Below are positions 1 through 5,765 of a stretch of 10,526 bases of DNA, in pieces; within the stretch, counting starts at the first letter, position 1; every line of letters begins with the position of its first letter. A program made the position numbers and the translations under genes. The stretch is taken from positions 1 to 10,526 of the forward strand of contig SLSQ01000314.1 of the NCBI GenBank assembly GCA_007130355.1, written 5' to 3'. Under the pieces are notes generated by a model, which was given only the letters and a program-made list of their open reading frames with translations, made no database searches and had not been told where the DNA came from. Source of the stretch: Trueperaceae bacterium. GTDB lineage: Bacteria > Deinococcota > Deinococci > Deinococcales > Trueperaceae.

Positions 1-251
1 ACCCCGGCGGCGAGGGCCCGCCGCGCGCCGCGCGGATCGCCCTCCCGGAGCCGCACCACCCGCCGCCCGACGCCGTACGCCACGGCCGTCGAGGCGACGA
101 ACACCAGCGCGAAGTCCGGTCGCCACCAGGCGTAGAACCCGTACGAGGCGAGCAGGATCCACGAGGTCCGCAGCCGCGCGGGCAGCAGCGCGTAGACGGC
201 CAGGAAGACCGGCAGGAACAGGAACAGGAACGCCGTGCTGGTGAAGACCAC
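1..251 (-). CDS. algI: AlgI-like MBOAT O-acyltransferase, N-terminal fragment
   Basis: This is the first 83 residues of a membrane-bound O-acyltransferase; the rest lies beyond the left edge. The GTG start at 251-249 begins MVFTSTAFLFLFLPVF, followed by VYALLP and the WILLASYGFYAWWRP segment. That order of an N-terminal hydrophobic helix, a short basic loop and a second helix containing FYAWW is characteristic of AlgI/PatA/DltB-like proteins. AlgI moves acetyl groups across the inner membrane so that exported polysaccharide can be O-acetylated in the periplasm. A GGAG ribosome binding site lies six bases before the GTG and overlaps the end of the upstream algF-like gene, only three bases away, so the two are probably co-translated. 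The catalytic histidine expected further along cannot be seen. The family call is firm; the actual polymer (alginate or another glycan) is unknown. Confidence 0.85.
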   Translation of the reverse strand, partial: MVFTSTAFLFLFLPVFLAVYALLPARLRTSWILLASYGFYAWWRPDFALVFVASTAVAYGVGRRVVRLREGDPRGARRALAAG

Positions 252-254
252 GCG

Positions 255-932
255 TCACTCCGCGCGTGCGGAAGCGACGAGCCGGACGAGCGGCCCGTCG
301 GGCCCGTCGACCACCAGCACCGCGTGCGCGACGCCCCGTTCGAGCAGGCGCGGTTCGACCGTGCCGAGCTCGCCGGCATCGTCCTCGACCCGCAGCCCCA
401 CCTCCGCCTGCGCGACGGCGACGGCGCGGTGCGCGCCGGGCGGTACGTCCTCGACCACGGGCGTGCCATCGTCGGTGGCCAGCGTCAGGGCCGGTCGGTC
501 GGTCAGGTTCATCAGGCCGAGCAGGCCGCGTGAGACGTCGATCAACGCCTCGTCCTCGATCACGAGCGGATCCGCACCGGTCGCGACGACCGTGAAGAAG
601 GCGCCGCCGGGCATGTCGACCTCGAGGCGTACCCCGCCCAGATCGACCGGCACGGAACCGGGCTCGACCGCGCGGTAGGCGGTCGCATCCCCGAACGCGA
701 CCGAGAGGAGCGGACCGTCGTTCAGCCGCATCCCGAGGCCGCCCGGATCGCGCGCGTTCACCGCCCGGATCCAGGCCGCGTCCGGCTCGGCTCCGGGACC
801 GTAGAGGCCGTCCTGCGCGAAGGCGGGACGCACGGCCTCGGCCATGGCCACCAGCGCGACCACGAGCAGGACGATCCGCGTCACGCGGCAGGACCGGCGT
901 GCGCTGCGGGTGCAGGCGCGTGCGGGGGGCAT
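255..932 (-). CDS. algF: AlgF-like periplasmic polysaccharide O-acetylation protein
   Basis: A 225-residue exported protein. The N-terminus is arginine-rich (1-18), then hydrophobic (about 19-33, RIVLLVVALVAM), with a likely signal peptidase site after AFA at residue 39. The mature protein opens QDGLYGPGAEPDAAWIRAVN, matching the LYGP...FVRAFNA opening of Pseudomonas AlgF, and the rest fits its two beta-rich halves (SVPVDLGGVRLEVDMPGG near 93-110; LMNLTDRPALTL near 140-151). AlgF is a periplasmic adaptor needed for alginate O-acetylation, working with AlgI, AlgJ and AlgX. Length is close to the 216 residues of the Pseudomonas protein. The start is uncertain: ATG at 932 is used here; GTG at 884 gives 209 residues with a tighter signal peptide, and TTG at 1001 seems too long. 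Neither favoured start has a clear ribosome binding site. The gene precedes algI, whereas Pseudomonas has algI-algJ-algF. Confidence 0.78.
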   Translation of the reverse strand: MPPARACTRSARRSCRVTRIVLLVVALVAMAEAVRPAFAQDGLYGPGAEPDAAWIRAVNARDPGGLGMRLNDGPLLSVAFGDATAYRAVEPGSVPVDLGGVRLEVDMPGGAFFTVVATGADPLVIEDEALIDVSRGLLGLMNLTDRPALTLATDDGTPVVEDVPPGAHRAVAVAQAEVGLRVEDDAGELGTVEPRLLERGVAHAVLVVDGPDGPLVRLVASARAE

Positions 933-1006
933 GATTCCGAGGCTACGCGGACACGATGAGCGGGGGGTGGCAGGGGAAGGTCGGGAGGCCGTGCCATCCA
1001 AGGGTC

Positions 1007-1287
1007 ATGACGTCGATCTTCGCACGGCACCTCGTCGCCTTCGCCGTGGCCGTGGTCGCATTCGCCGCGGTCGGAACCGGCTGGGCCCAATTCCACCTGT
1101 TCGAAGCCGCGCGCGCCGGAACGGCCGACGACGAGGGCCGCAGGGCGATCGACGTCGCGGGCGAGAACGAAGCGTCGGCGGGTACGGAGGTCCTGGATCG
1201 GTTACGCGAGGCGACGCGCGACGAAGCCGTGCGCCGCTCCCGTGCCCGTTTCCGACGCGGTCGCCGAGCGCCGGGTCGAGACCCGGT
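1007..1287 (+). pseudogene. Possible remnant of a membrane-anchored protein gene
   Basis: From ATG 1007 the frame reads MTSIFARHLVAFAVAVVAFA and continues AVGTGWAQFHLFEAARAGTADDE, a typical short basic start plus one hydrophobic helix (about residues 7-27), then an acidic, helical stretch (EVLDRLREATRDEAVRR). Third codon positions are mostly G or C up to about 1230, as in real genes here. After that the frame becomes arginine-rich and runs antisense through tetR without a stop until 1936, so no natural end exists. A different plus frame from about 1240 reads VSDAVAERRVETRFTLRP, so a frameshift is conceivable. AAGGG lies only two bases before the ATG. I do not recognise the family. It may be a gene fragment, a frameshifted gene or a chance frame; the end given is only where tetR begins. 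Confidence 0.25.
1271..1286 (-). terminator. Small hairpin after the tetR stop codon
   Basis: CCGGGT and ACCCGG form a perfect six-base-pair stem around a four-base loop (CGAG), one base beyond the tetR stop codon. The position suits a transcript end, but no T-run follows on the minus strand, so it is at best a weak or factor-assisted terminator. Confidence 0.3.
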
Positions 1288-1917
1288 TCACGCTTCGGCC
1301 GGTCCGTCCGATCGGTCCGAGGGCCGCGCCGTGGCCGCATCGTGGTCGGCGCAGGTCCGCGCGACCAGGTCCGCCATCTCCTCCCCGATCTCGTCGAGCG
1401 GCGCCGTGTCCCGCTCGCTCCGTGCCAGCAAGAGCGCGCCCTCGAGCGCGGCCAGGACGGTGCGTGCGGTACGTCGCGCTCGCTGGGCGTCCACGCCCCG
1501 CTTCCGCATGGCGTTCCGGTACGCCTCCGCCCACTCCGCGAACGCGTCCCGGCAGAGCGCGTCCAGCTCCGTGTCCAGCTCCGGCTCGTCGAGCACGACC
1601 GGCGCGACCGGACACCCGAACCGGAAGTCGGACGCGACCATCTCGCGGGCCGCGGCGCGGAAGAAGGCACGGACGCCGTCGGCCGGATGTTCGGCCGTGT
1701 CGAGCGCGACGCGGAGCTCCTCGGTCGCGATCTCGACGCCGGCACGCACCGCCTCCAGCACGAGGTCCTCCTTTCCACCGGGAAAGTGGAAGTACAGCGA
1801 CCCGCGTGGCGCGCCGCTCGCGGCGAGGACGTCGCTCAGGCTGGTGCCGCGATACCCGCGGGCCTGGATCAGCGTGGCCGTCGCGTCGATCATGCGGGTC
1901 CGGGTGTCCTTGACCAT
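1288..1917 (-). CDS. TetR-family repressor, LmrA/YxaF type
   Basis: A 209-residue transcriptional repressor. Residues 5-50 form the TetR DNA-binding domain: MIDATATLIQARGYRGTSLS, then the helix-turn-helix with SGAPRGSLYFHFPGGKEDL (about 34-52). APRGSLYFHFPGGKE is typical of the LmrA/YxaF group, as is the C-terminal domain with FGCPVAPVVLDEPELDTEL (100-118) and ALEGALLLARSERDTAPL (157-174). Such proteins bind small hydrophobic ligands and release their operator. It is divergent from a methyltransferase gene and the shared 65-base gap carries an inverted repeat, so it most likely represses that gene and itself. The AAGGGAG ribosome binding site directly abuts the ATG at 1917, with essentially no spacing; the next in-frame ATG (1893) would cut into the first helix, so 1917 is kept. 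The ligand is unknown. The last 20 or so residues are low-complexity. Confidence 0.9.
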   Translation of the reverse strand: MVKDTRTRMIDATATLIQARGYRGTSLSDVLAASGAPRGSLYFHFPGGKEDLVLEAVRAGVEIATEELRVALDTAEHPADGVRAFFRAAAREMVASDFRFGCPVAPVVLDEPELDTELDALCRDAFAEWAEAYRNAMRKRGVDAQRARRTARTVLAALEGALLLARSERDTAPLDEIGEEMADLVARTCADHDAATARPSDRSDGPAEA

Positions 1918-1922
1918 CTCCC

Positions 1923-1951
1923 TTCACGTACCATAGACTCGCGAATATGAC
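1923..1951 (+). promoter_or_regulatory. Candidate sigma-70-like promoter for the methyltransferase
   Basis: TTCACG (1923-1928) and TATGAC (1946-1951) each match four of six consensus positions and are separated by 17 bases. Transcription would begin about 25 bases before the methyltransferase ATG, and the inverted repeat at 1934-1961 would overlap the spacer and start site, a good position for repression. Matches of this quality also occur by chance. Confidence 0.3.
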
Positions 1952-1961
1952 GATCGGTCTA
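1934..1961. promoter_or_regulatory. Candidate TetR operator, TAGAC-N18-GTCTA
   Basis: Perfect five-base arms TAGAC (1934-1938) and GTCTA (1957-1961) face each other across 18 bases in the tetR/methyltransferase gap. Their centres are 23 bases apart, about two helical turns. From memory, LmrA/YxaF-type repressors recognise TAGAC/GTCTA-like arms, usually closer together than here. The repeat overlaps the likely promoter region of both genes. No binding evidence can be read from sequence alone. Confidence 0.45.
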
Positions 1962-1967
1962 CATACG

Positions 1968-1976
1968 AAAGGAGGT
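1968..1976 (+). promoter_or_regulatory. Very strong ribosome binding site
   Basis: AAAGGAGGT matches the anti-Shine-Dalgarno sequence over nine bases and ends six bases before ATG 1983. No other gene in the window has so complete a site. It fixes the methyltransferase start at 1983 rather than at the in-frame ATG 1947, and suggests high translation once the gene is derepressed. Confidence 0.85.
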
Positions 1977-1982
1977 CCACCC

Positions 1983-2801
1983 ATGCACGAAGCCACCCCG
2001 ACGAAAGGTTGGCGACTGGACACCGACAGCGCCGGCGCGTACGAGCGCTACCTGGTCGCGCGCATGTTCCGCCGCTGGGCCGAACGCCTGCTCGCGTTCG
2101 GCCGCGTCGCGCCGACCGAACGCCTCCTGGACGCCGGCTGCGGTACCGGCATCGTGGCCCGCACCGCCGCGGCCCACCGCGACGCGACCGTGCGACCGAC
2201 GGCGCTCGATCCGAACGAAGGCATGCTCGCCGAGGCGCGACGCCGCGACCCGGAGGAGCGCGTGGCCTGGACCCGGGGCGCCCTCGAGTCGCTGCCGTTC
2301 GACGACGCCTCGTTCGACGTCGTCCTCGCGCAGCAGGTCCTCCAGTTCGTCGACGACCGCCGCCGTGCGCTCGCCGAGATCCACCGCGTCCTGGACCGTG
2401 GCGGGCGCGCGACCCTCGCGGTCCTGCGAAGCACGAGCTTCCATCCGAGCTACGTCGTCCTCGCCGACGCGCTCGAGCGCCACGTCGGGCACGAAGCGGG
2501 CGACATGATGCGCGCACCGTTCTCCGGACCGGACGCTCCTGCGCTCCGCGACGAACTCGCAGAATCCGGATTCGACGACGTCCGCATCGAACACGACGTC
2601 CTGGACGTGCGGTTCCCCTCCGCGCAGGAGTACCTCCGTCAGGAGGCGGCCAGCTCGCCCCTGGCGGGTCCGCTCGGGCGTCTCGACGACGACACCCTCG
2701 TGGCGCTGGTCGCCGAGCTCGAACGCGGCCTCGCGCCGCGCACCGACGACGCCGGAATCGTGTTCCCGATGGAGACGTCGCTCGTCGAAGCGAGGGCGTG
2801 A
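1983..2801 (+). CDS. Class I SAM-dependent methyltransferase (Methyltransf_11 type)
   Basis: A 272-residue soluble enzyme that should transfer a methyl group from S-adenosylmethionine to an unidentified small molecule. Motif I is LLDAGCGTG (48-56), the acidic residue at the end of strand 2 is in TALDPN (D76), and the post-motif region LPFDDASFDVVLAQQVLQF (104-122) with EIHRVLDRGG (132-141) is the usual UbiE/Methyltransf_11 pattern. A variable C-terminal part (about 150-272) probably forms the substrate lid; no further motif is recognised. The start at ATG 1983 follows a near-perfect ribosome binding site. The gene diverges from a LmrA/YxaF-type repressor, so it is probably induced by a small molecule, and methylation may detoxify or modify that compound. 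Codons are mostly C-ending. It converges on the catabolic operon to the right and is likely unrelated to it. Confidence 0.88.
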   Translation: MHEATPTKGWRLDTDSAGAYERYLVARMFRRWAERLLAFGRVAPTERLLDAGCGTGIVARTAAAHRDATVRPTALDPNEGMLAEARRRDPEERVAWTRGALESLPFDDASFDVVLAQQVLQFVDDRRRALAEIHRVLDRGGRATLAVLRSTSFHPSYVVLADALERHVGHEAGDMMRAPFSGPDAPALRDELAESGFDDVRIEHDVLDVRFPSAQEYLRQEAASSPLAGPLGRLDDDTLVALVAELERGLAPRTDDAGIVFPMETSLVEARA

Positions 2802-2812
2802 GGGATCGGAGG

Positions 2813-2827
2813 GACGGGACGCCCGTC
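2813..2827 (+). terminator. Small hairpin after the methyltransferase gene
   Basis: GACGGG and CCCGTC form a perfect six-base-pair stem around a three-base loop (ACG), starting 12 bases after the methyltransferase stop. There is no T-run. The remaining 110 bases up to the convergent dehydrogenase gene show no gene and no clearer terminator. Confidence 0.25.
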
Positions 2828-2937
2828 ACGACGAAGGACCCCGGCCACGGCCTGACCCGTGCGCGCCTCGCGAAGCTCGCCCCACGGGTGCGCGGTCCGG
2901 CCCTCACCCGCGCGACCGGTCGTACCAGGGTTCCTCC

Positions 2938-4422
2938 TCAGAAGGTTCGTGTCCACTGCGCCGGCCAGCGCTCCACCACCACCTTCGTCTCCGTGTAGAA
3001 CTCCACCCCATGCGCCCCCTGCGCGTGCAGATCCCCGAAGAACGACTCCTTGAACCCGCTGAACGGGAAGAACGCCATCGGCGCCGCCACGCCCAGGTTC
3101 ACGCCGATGTTCCCCGCCCGCACCTCACGCCGGAACGCCCGCGCCGACGCCCCACTGCTCGTGAACACGCACGCCTGATTCCCGAACGGCCGATCGTTCA
3201 CCAGCGCGATCGCCTCCTCGAGCGTGTCCACGTGCATCAGCGACAGGACCGGACCGAACACCTCCGTCCCCGAAAGCGTCGACCCCGCCTCCACGCCGTC
3301 GAGCACCGTCGGGTGATAGAAGAACCCGTCCGCGTACCCGTCCACCTCGGCCGGCCCGCCCCCGACCACCACGCGCGCGCCCTCCCGCACGCCCGTCTCG
3401 ACCAGCCCCGCGATCCGGTCGCGACTCTCGCCACTGATCACCGGACCCATCTGCACGCCCTCGTCCAGACCGAACCCCACCCGACGCGACGCCGCGTCCT
3501 CCGCGATCCGTTCGGTGAACGCCTCGCGCGCTTCGCCCACCGTGATCGCCACGCTCGTCGCCAGACACCGCTGCCCCGCACACCCGAACGCGCTATCCGC
3601 CAAGATCCGCGTTCCGAGGTCGAGGTCCGCGTCCGGCAGGACCACCGCCGGATTCTTCGCGCCCCCCTGGCACTGCGCCCGCTTCCCCGACGCCGTCGCT
3701 CGCGCGTACACCGCCCGCGCCACCGGCGTCGAGCCCACGAAGCTGACCGCGCGCACCTCGTCGTGATCCAGCAACGCCTCGACCGTGGGGCGACCTCCGT
3801 TCACCAGGCTCACCACGCCCGGCGGGAAGCCCGCCTCCTCGCACGCCCGCACGATCGCCTGCGTCGTCATCGGCACCCGCTCGCTCGGCTTCAGCACGAA
3901 GCAGTTGCCGGTCGCCACCGCGTACGGCAGGAACCAGAGCGGAATCATGCCCGGGAAGTTGAACGGCGTGATCGCCGTGACCACCCCGAGCGGCTGCCGG
4001 AACATGTGCTCGTCGATCCCGCGCGCCACGTCCTCGTTGTTGATCCCTTGCATCAGCGACGGCATGCCGCACGCCACCTCGACGTTCTCGATCCCCCGTT
4101 GCAGCTCGCCCTTCGCCTCGCCGAACGTCTTGCCGCACTCCTCCACGATCCCCCGCGCGATCTCGTCCAGATCCCGCTCCAAGATCGCCTTCAAGCGGTA
4201 GAGCGGCTGCACCCGCTCCACCACCGGCGTATCCCGCCACGCCGGGTACGCCGCCGCCGCACCCCGCACCGCCGCGTCCACCTCGCTCGCCGCCGAGTGC
4301 GGCACCTCCGCCAAGGTGGTCCCCGACGCCGGGTTCACCACCGGACTCCGATCGCTCGCAGACGAACGACGCCACGCGCCGGACACGAAGTTCAACAGTT
4401 CGACAGGCGTACCATCGGTCAT
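2938..4422 (-). CDS. mmsA: CoA-acylating (methyl)malonate-semialdehyde dehydrogenase
   Basis: A 494-residue NAD-dependent aldehyde dehydrogenase of the MmsA/IolA branch, which converts malonate or methylmalonate semialdehyde plus CoA to acetyl- or propionyl-CoA with loss of CO2. Diagnostic segments are ITPFNFPGMIPLWFLPYAVA (151-170) and VLKPSERVP (176-184), QGGAKNP (252-258) in place of the Glu-containing motif of hydrolytic aldehyde dehydrogenases, the catalytic cysteine C286 in GCAGQRC, TEVFGPVL (386-393), and the C-terminal FPFSGFKESFFGDLHAQGAH (452-471) with FYTETK. R285 before the cysteine and R109 in ELQRGIENVE probably match the two arginines that hold the substrate carboxylate in the Bacillus enzyme. 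ATG 4422 overlaps the upstream aminotransferase stop (ATGA) and has GGAGG five bases before it. Length fits the family. Codon use is odd: nearly every alanine is GCG and G-ending codons dominate, unlike its neighbours. Confidence 0.93.
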   Translation of the reverse strand: MTDGTPVELLNFVSGAWRRSSASDRSPVVNPASGTTLAEVPHSAASEVDAAVRGAAAAYPAWRDTPVVERVQPLYRLKAILERDLDEIARGIVEECGKTFGEAKGELQRGIENVEVACGMPSLMQGINNEDVARGIDEHMFRQPLGVVTAITPFNFPGMIPLWFLPYAVATGNCFVLKPSERVPMTTQAIVRACEEAGFPPGVVSLVNGGRPTVEALLDHDEVRAVSFVGSTPVARAVYARATASGKRAQCQGGAKNPAVVLPDADLDLGTRILADSAFGCAGQRCLATSVAITVGEAREAFTERIAEDAASRRVGFGLDEGVQMGPVISGESRDRIAGLVETGVREGARVVVGGGPAEVDGYADGFFYHPTVLDGVEAGSTLSGTEVFGPVLSLMHVDTLEEAIALVNDRPFGNQACVFTSSGASARAFRREVRAGNIGVNLGVAAPMAFFPFSGFKESFFGDLHAQGAHGVEFYTETKVVVERWPAQWTRTF

Positions 4423-5765
4423 GGGGTCCTCCAAGGTTCGCGTGCGAGCACGCGATCGAGCGCCTCGACGCCCTCGTCGAGTTCGGATTCCAGGATCGTC
4501 AGGGGCGGCGAAACGAGCAGGACGTTGTAGCGTCCGAAGGCGTAGACCCCTTCGTCGCGCAGGGCGCCGGTGAAGCGGGTCATCGGGGCGTTGCCGCCGC
4601 CGTACCAAGGCACCCAGGGCTCCTTGGTGGTGCGGTCGCGCACGAACTCGATGCCGAAGAACGCGCCGATGCCGCGTACGTCGCCGATCGCCTCGTGCGC
4701 GTCGCGGAGGCCGTTCAGCCGCTCGCGCAACGACTCCTCGAGCGAGCGTGCCCGCTCGTACAGCCCCTCCTCCTCGAGGACCGTCAGGTTCGCGTCGGCA
4801 GCGGCGACGGCGAGCGGGTGGCCCGAGTAGGTGTGGCCGCACATCAGCGGCGCGTCGTCGAAGTGGGCGGCGAGGCGCTCGCGGACGAGCACGCCCCCGA
4901 GGGGCACGTACGCGCTCGCGATCCCCTTCGCCATCGTGATCATGTCGGGTTCGACGCCGAACCGAACCGCAGCGAACCGATCGCCGACGCGTCCGAATCC
5001 GGTCATCACCTCGTCGAAGATCAGCACGATCCCATGCCGCGTGGCCAGCTCGCGGACGCCCTCGAGGTACCCCTCCGGCGGAACGATCACGCCGTTCGTG
5101 CCCACCACCGGCTCCAACACGATCGCGGCCACGTTCGCGGGTCCTTCGTGCGTCAGGACCAGCTCCAGGTGCGCGAGCGCGGCCCGGGTCTCCGCCTGCG
5201 GGTCGGTGGTTCCGAACGGGGACCGGTACGGGTACGGGGCGAAGAAGCGCGCCACGCCCGGCATTCCGGGCTCGTTCGCCCAGCGCCGGTCCTCGCCTGT
5301 GAGCGTTCCTGCTCCGGGAGCGCTTCCGTGGAACGACCGGTAGGCGCTCAGCACCTTGTGGCGACCGGTGATCGCACGCGCCATCTTCACGGCGTCCTCG
5401 TTCGCTTCGCCGCCGCCCGTGGTGAAGAAGCTCCGTGCGCCTTCGGCCCACGGGGCGAGGTCGGACAGACGCGACGCCAGCGCTTCGCGCTCGTCGTTGC
5501 CGAACGCCGGCGTGGCGTAGCAGAGCTTCTCCGCCTGCTGCCGGATCGCCTCGACCACGCGCGGGTGCCCGTGACCGACGTTCACGGCGACGAGGCCCGC
5601 GGAGAGGTCCAGGAGGCGTCGCCCGTCCTTCGTATGCAGGTGCCGTCCGGCGCCCCGAACGATCGTCGGCGGCTGCGGACGTGCCTGCGCCACCCACGGC
5701 GTGAGCACGCGGCTGGAGGTCGCCGTGCCCACCGTCGGTGCCGTCGCCGTGCGCTCGGCGGTCAT
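4419..5765 (-). CDS. Class III PLP-dependent aminotransferase (beta/omega-amino acid type)
   Basis: A 448-residue fold-type I aminotransferase. Visible landmarks are LLDLSAGLVAVNVGHGHPRV (51-70), the cofactor phosphate-binding region TTGGGEANEDAVKMAR (115-130), EPVVGTNGV (218-226), the pyridine-nitrogen-binding aspartate D251 in LIFDEVMTGFGR, the Schiff-base lysine K280 in TMAKG, and HTYSGHPLA (311-319). The cofactor region has TGGGE where many relatives have SGSE. Members act on omega- or beta-amino acids such as beta-alanine, taurine or 4-aminobutyrate; sequence alone does not separate them. Its place directly before a CoA-acylating malonate-semialdehyde dehydrogenase points to beta-alanine or beta-aminoisobutyrate as amino donor, giving the semialdehyde. 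ATG 5765 overlaps the amidohydrolase stop and its own stop overlaps the dehydrogenase start, both as ATGA. The ribosome binding site is weak, consistent with translational coupling. Confidence 0.9.
   Translation of the reverse strand: MTAERTATAPTVGTATSSRVLTPWVAQARPQPPTIVRGAGRHLHTKDGRRLLDLSAGLVAVNVGHGHPRVVEAIRQQAEKLCYATPAFGNDEREALASRLSDLAPWAEGARSFFTTGGGEANEDAVKMARAITGRHKVLSAYRSFHGSAPGAGTLTGEDRRWANEPGMPGVARFFAPYPYRSPFGTTDPQAETRAALAHLELVLTHEGPANVAAIVLEPVVGTNGVIVPPEGYLEGVRELATRHGIVLIFDEVMTGFGRVGDRFAAVRFGVEPDMITMAKGIASAYVPLGGVLVRERLAAHFDDAPLMCGHTYSGHPLAVAAADANLTVLEEEGLYERARSLEESLRERLNGLRDAHEAIGDVRGIGAFFGIEFVRDRTTKEPWVPWYGGGNAPMTRFTGALRDEGVYAFGRYNVLLVSPPLTILESELDEGVEALDRVLAREPWRTP

Larger units (their letters stand above)
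933..1287. other. Gap between algF and tetR with no complete gene
   Basis: These 355 bases separate two minus-strand genes. The minus strand shows no reading frame resembling a protein. On the plus strand, a frame from ATG 1007 encodes a plausible membrane-anchor N-terminus (listed separately). Near the algF start, a TAGCCT hexamer lies seven bases before the ATG at 932 and could be a -10 element of a leaderless or short-leader transcript, but no -35 match accompanies it. A small hairpin follows the tetR stop codon (listed separately). Confidence 0.5.

Noticed and set aside
2802..2937. A small gene in the gap between the methyltransferase and the dehydrogenase
   Set aside because: Frames here are short or are extensions of shadow frames, with no ribosome binding site plus start combination and no protein-like composition. 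GGAGG directly after the dehydrogenase stop has no suitable start after it.
2938..4422. Ordinary hydrolytic aldehyde dehydrogenase, such as betaine aldehyde or succinate-semialdehyde dehydrogenase
   Set aside because: The general-base glutamate motif is replaced by QGGAKNP and the MmsA-specific segments PFNFPGMIPLWFLP and SFFGDLHAQG are present.
2938..5697. A very long minus-strand open frame joining the dehydrogenase to upstream sequence, suggesting a 919-residue fusion
   Set aside because: Only the part from ATG 4422 is a recognisable protein. The upstream part is an arginine/glycine-rich shadow of the aminotransferase in another frame, and the true junction is an ATGA overlap.
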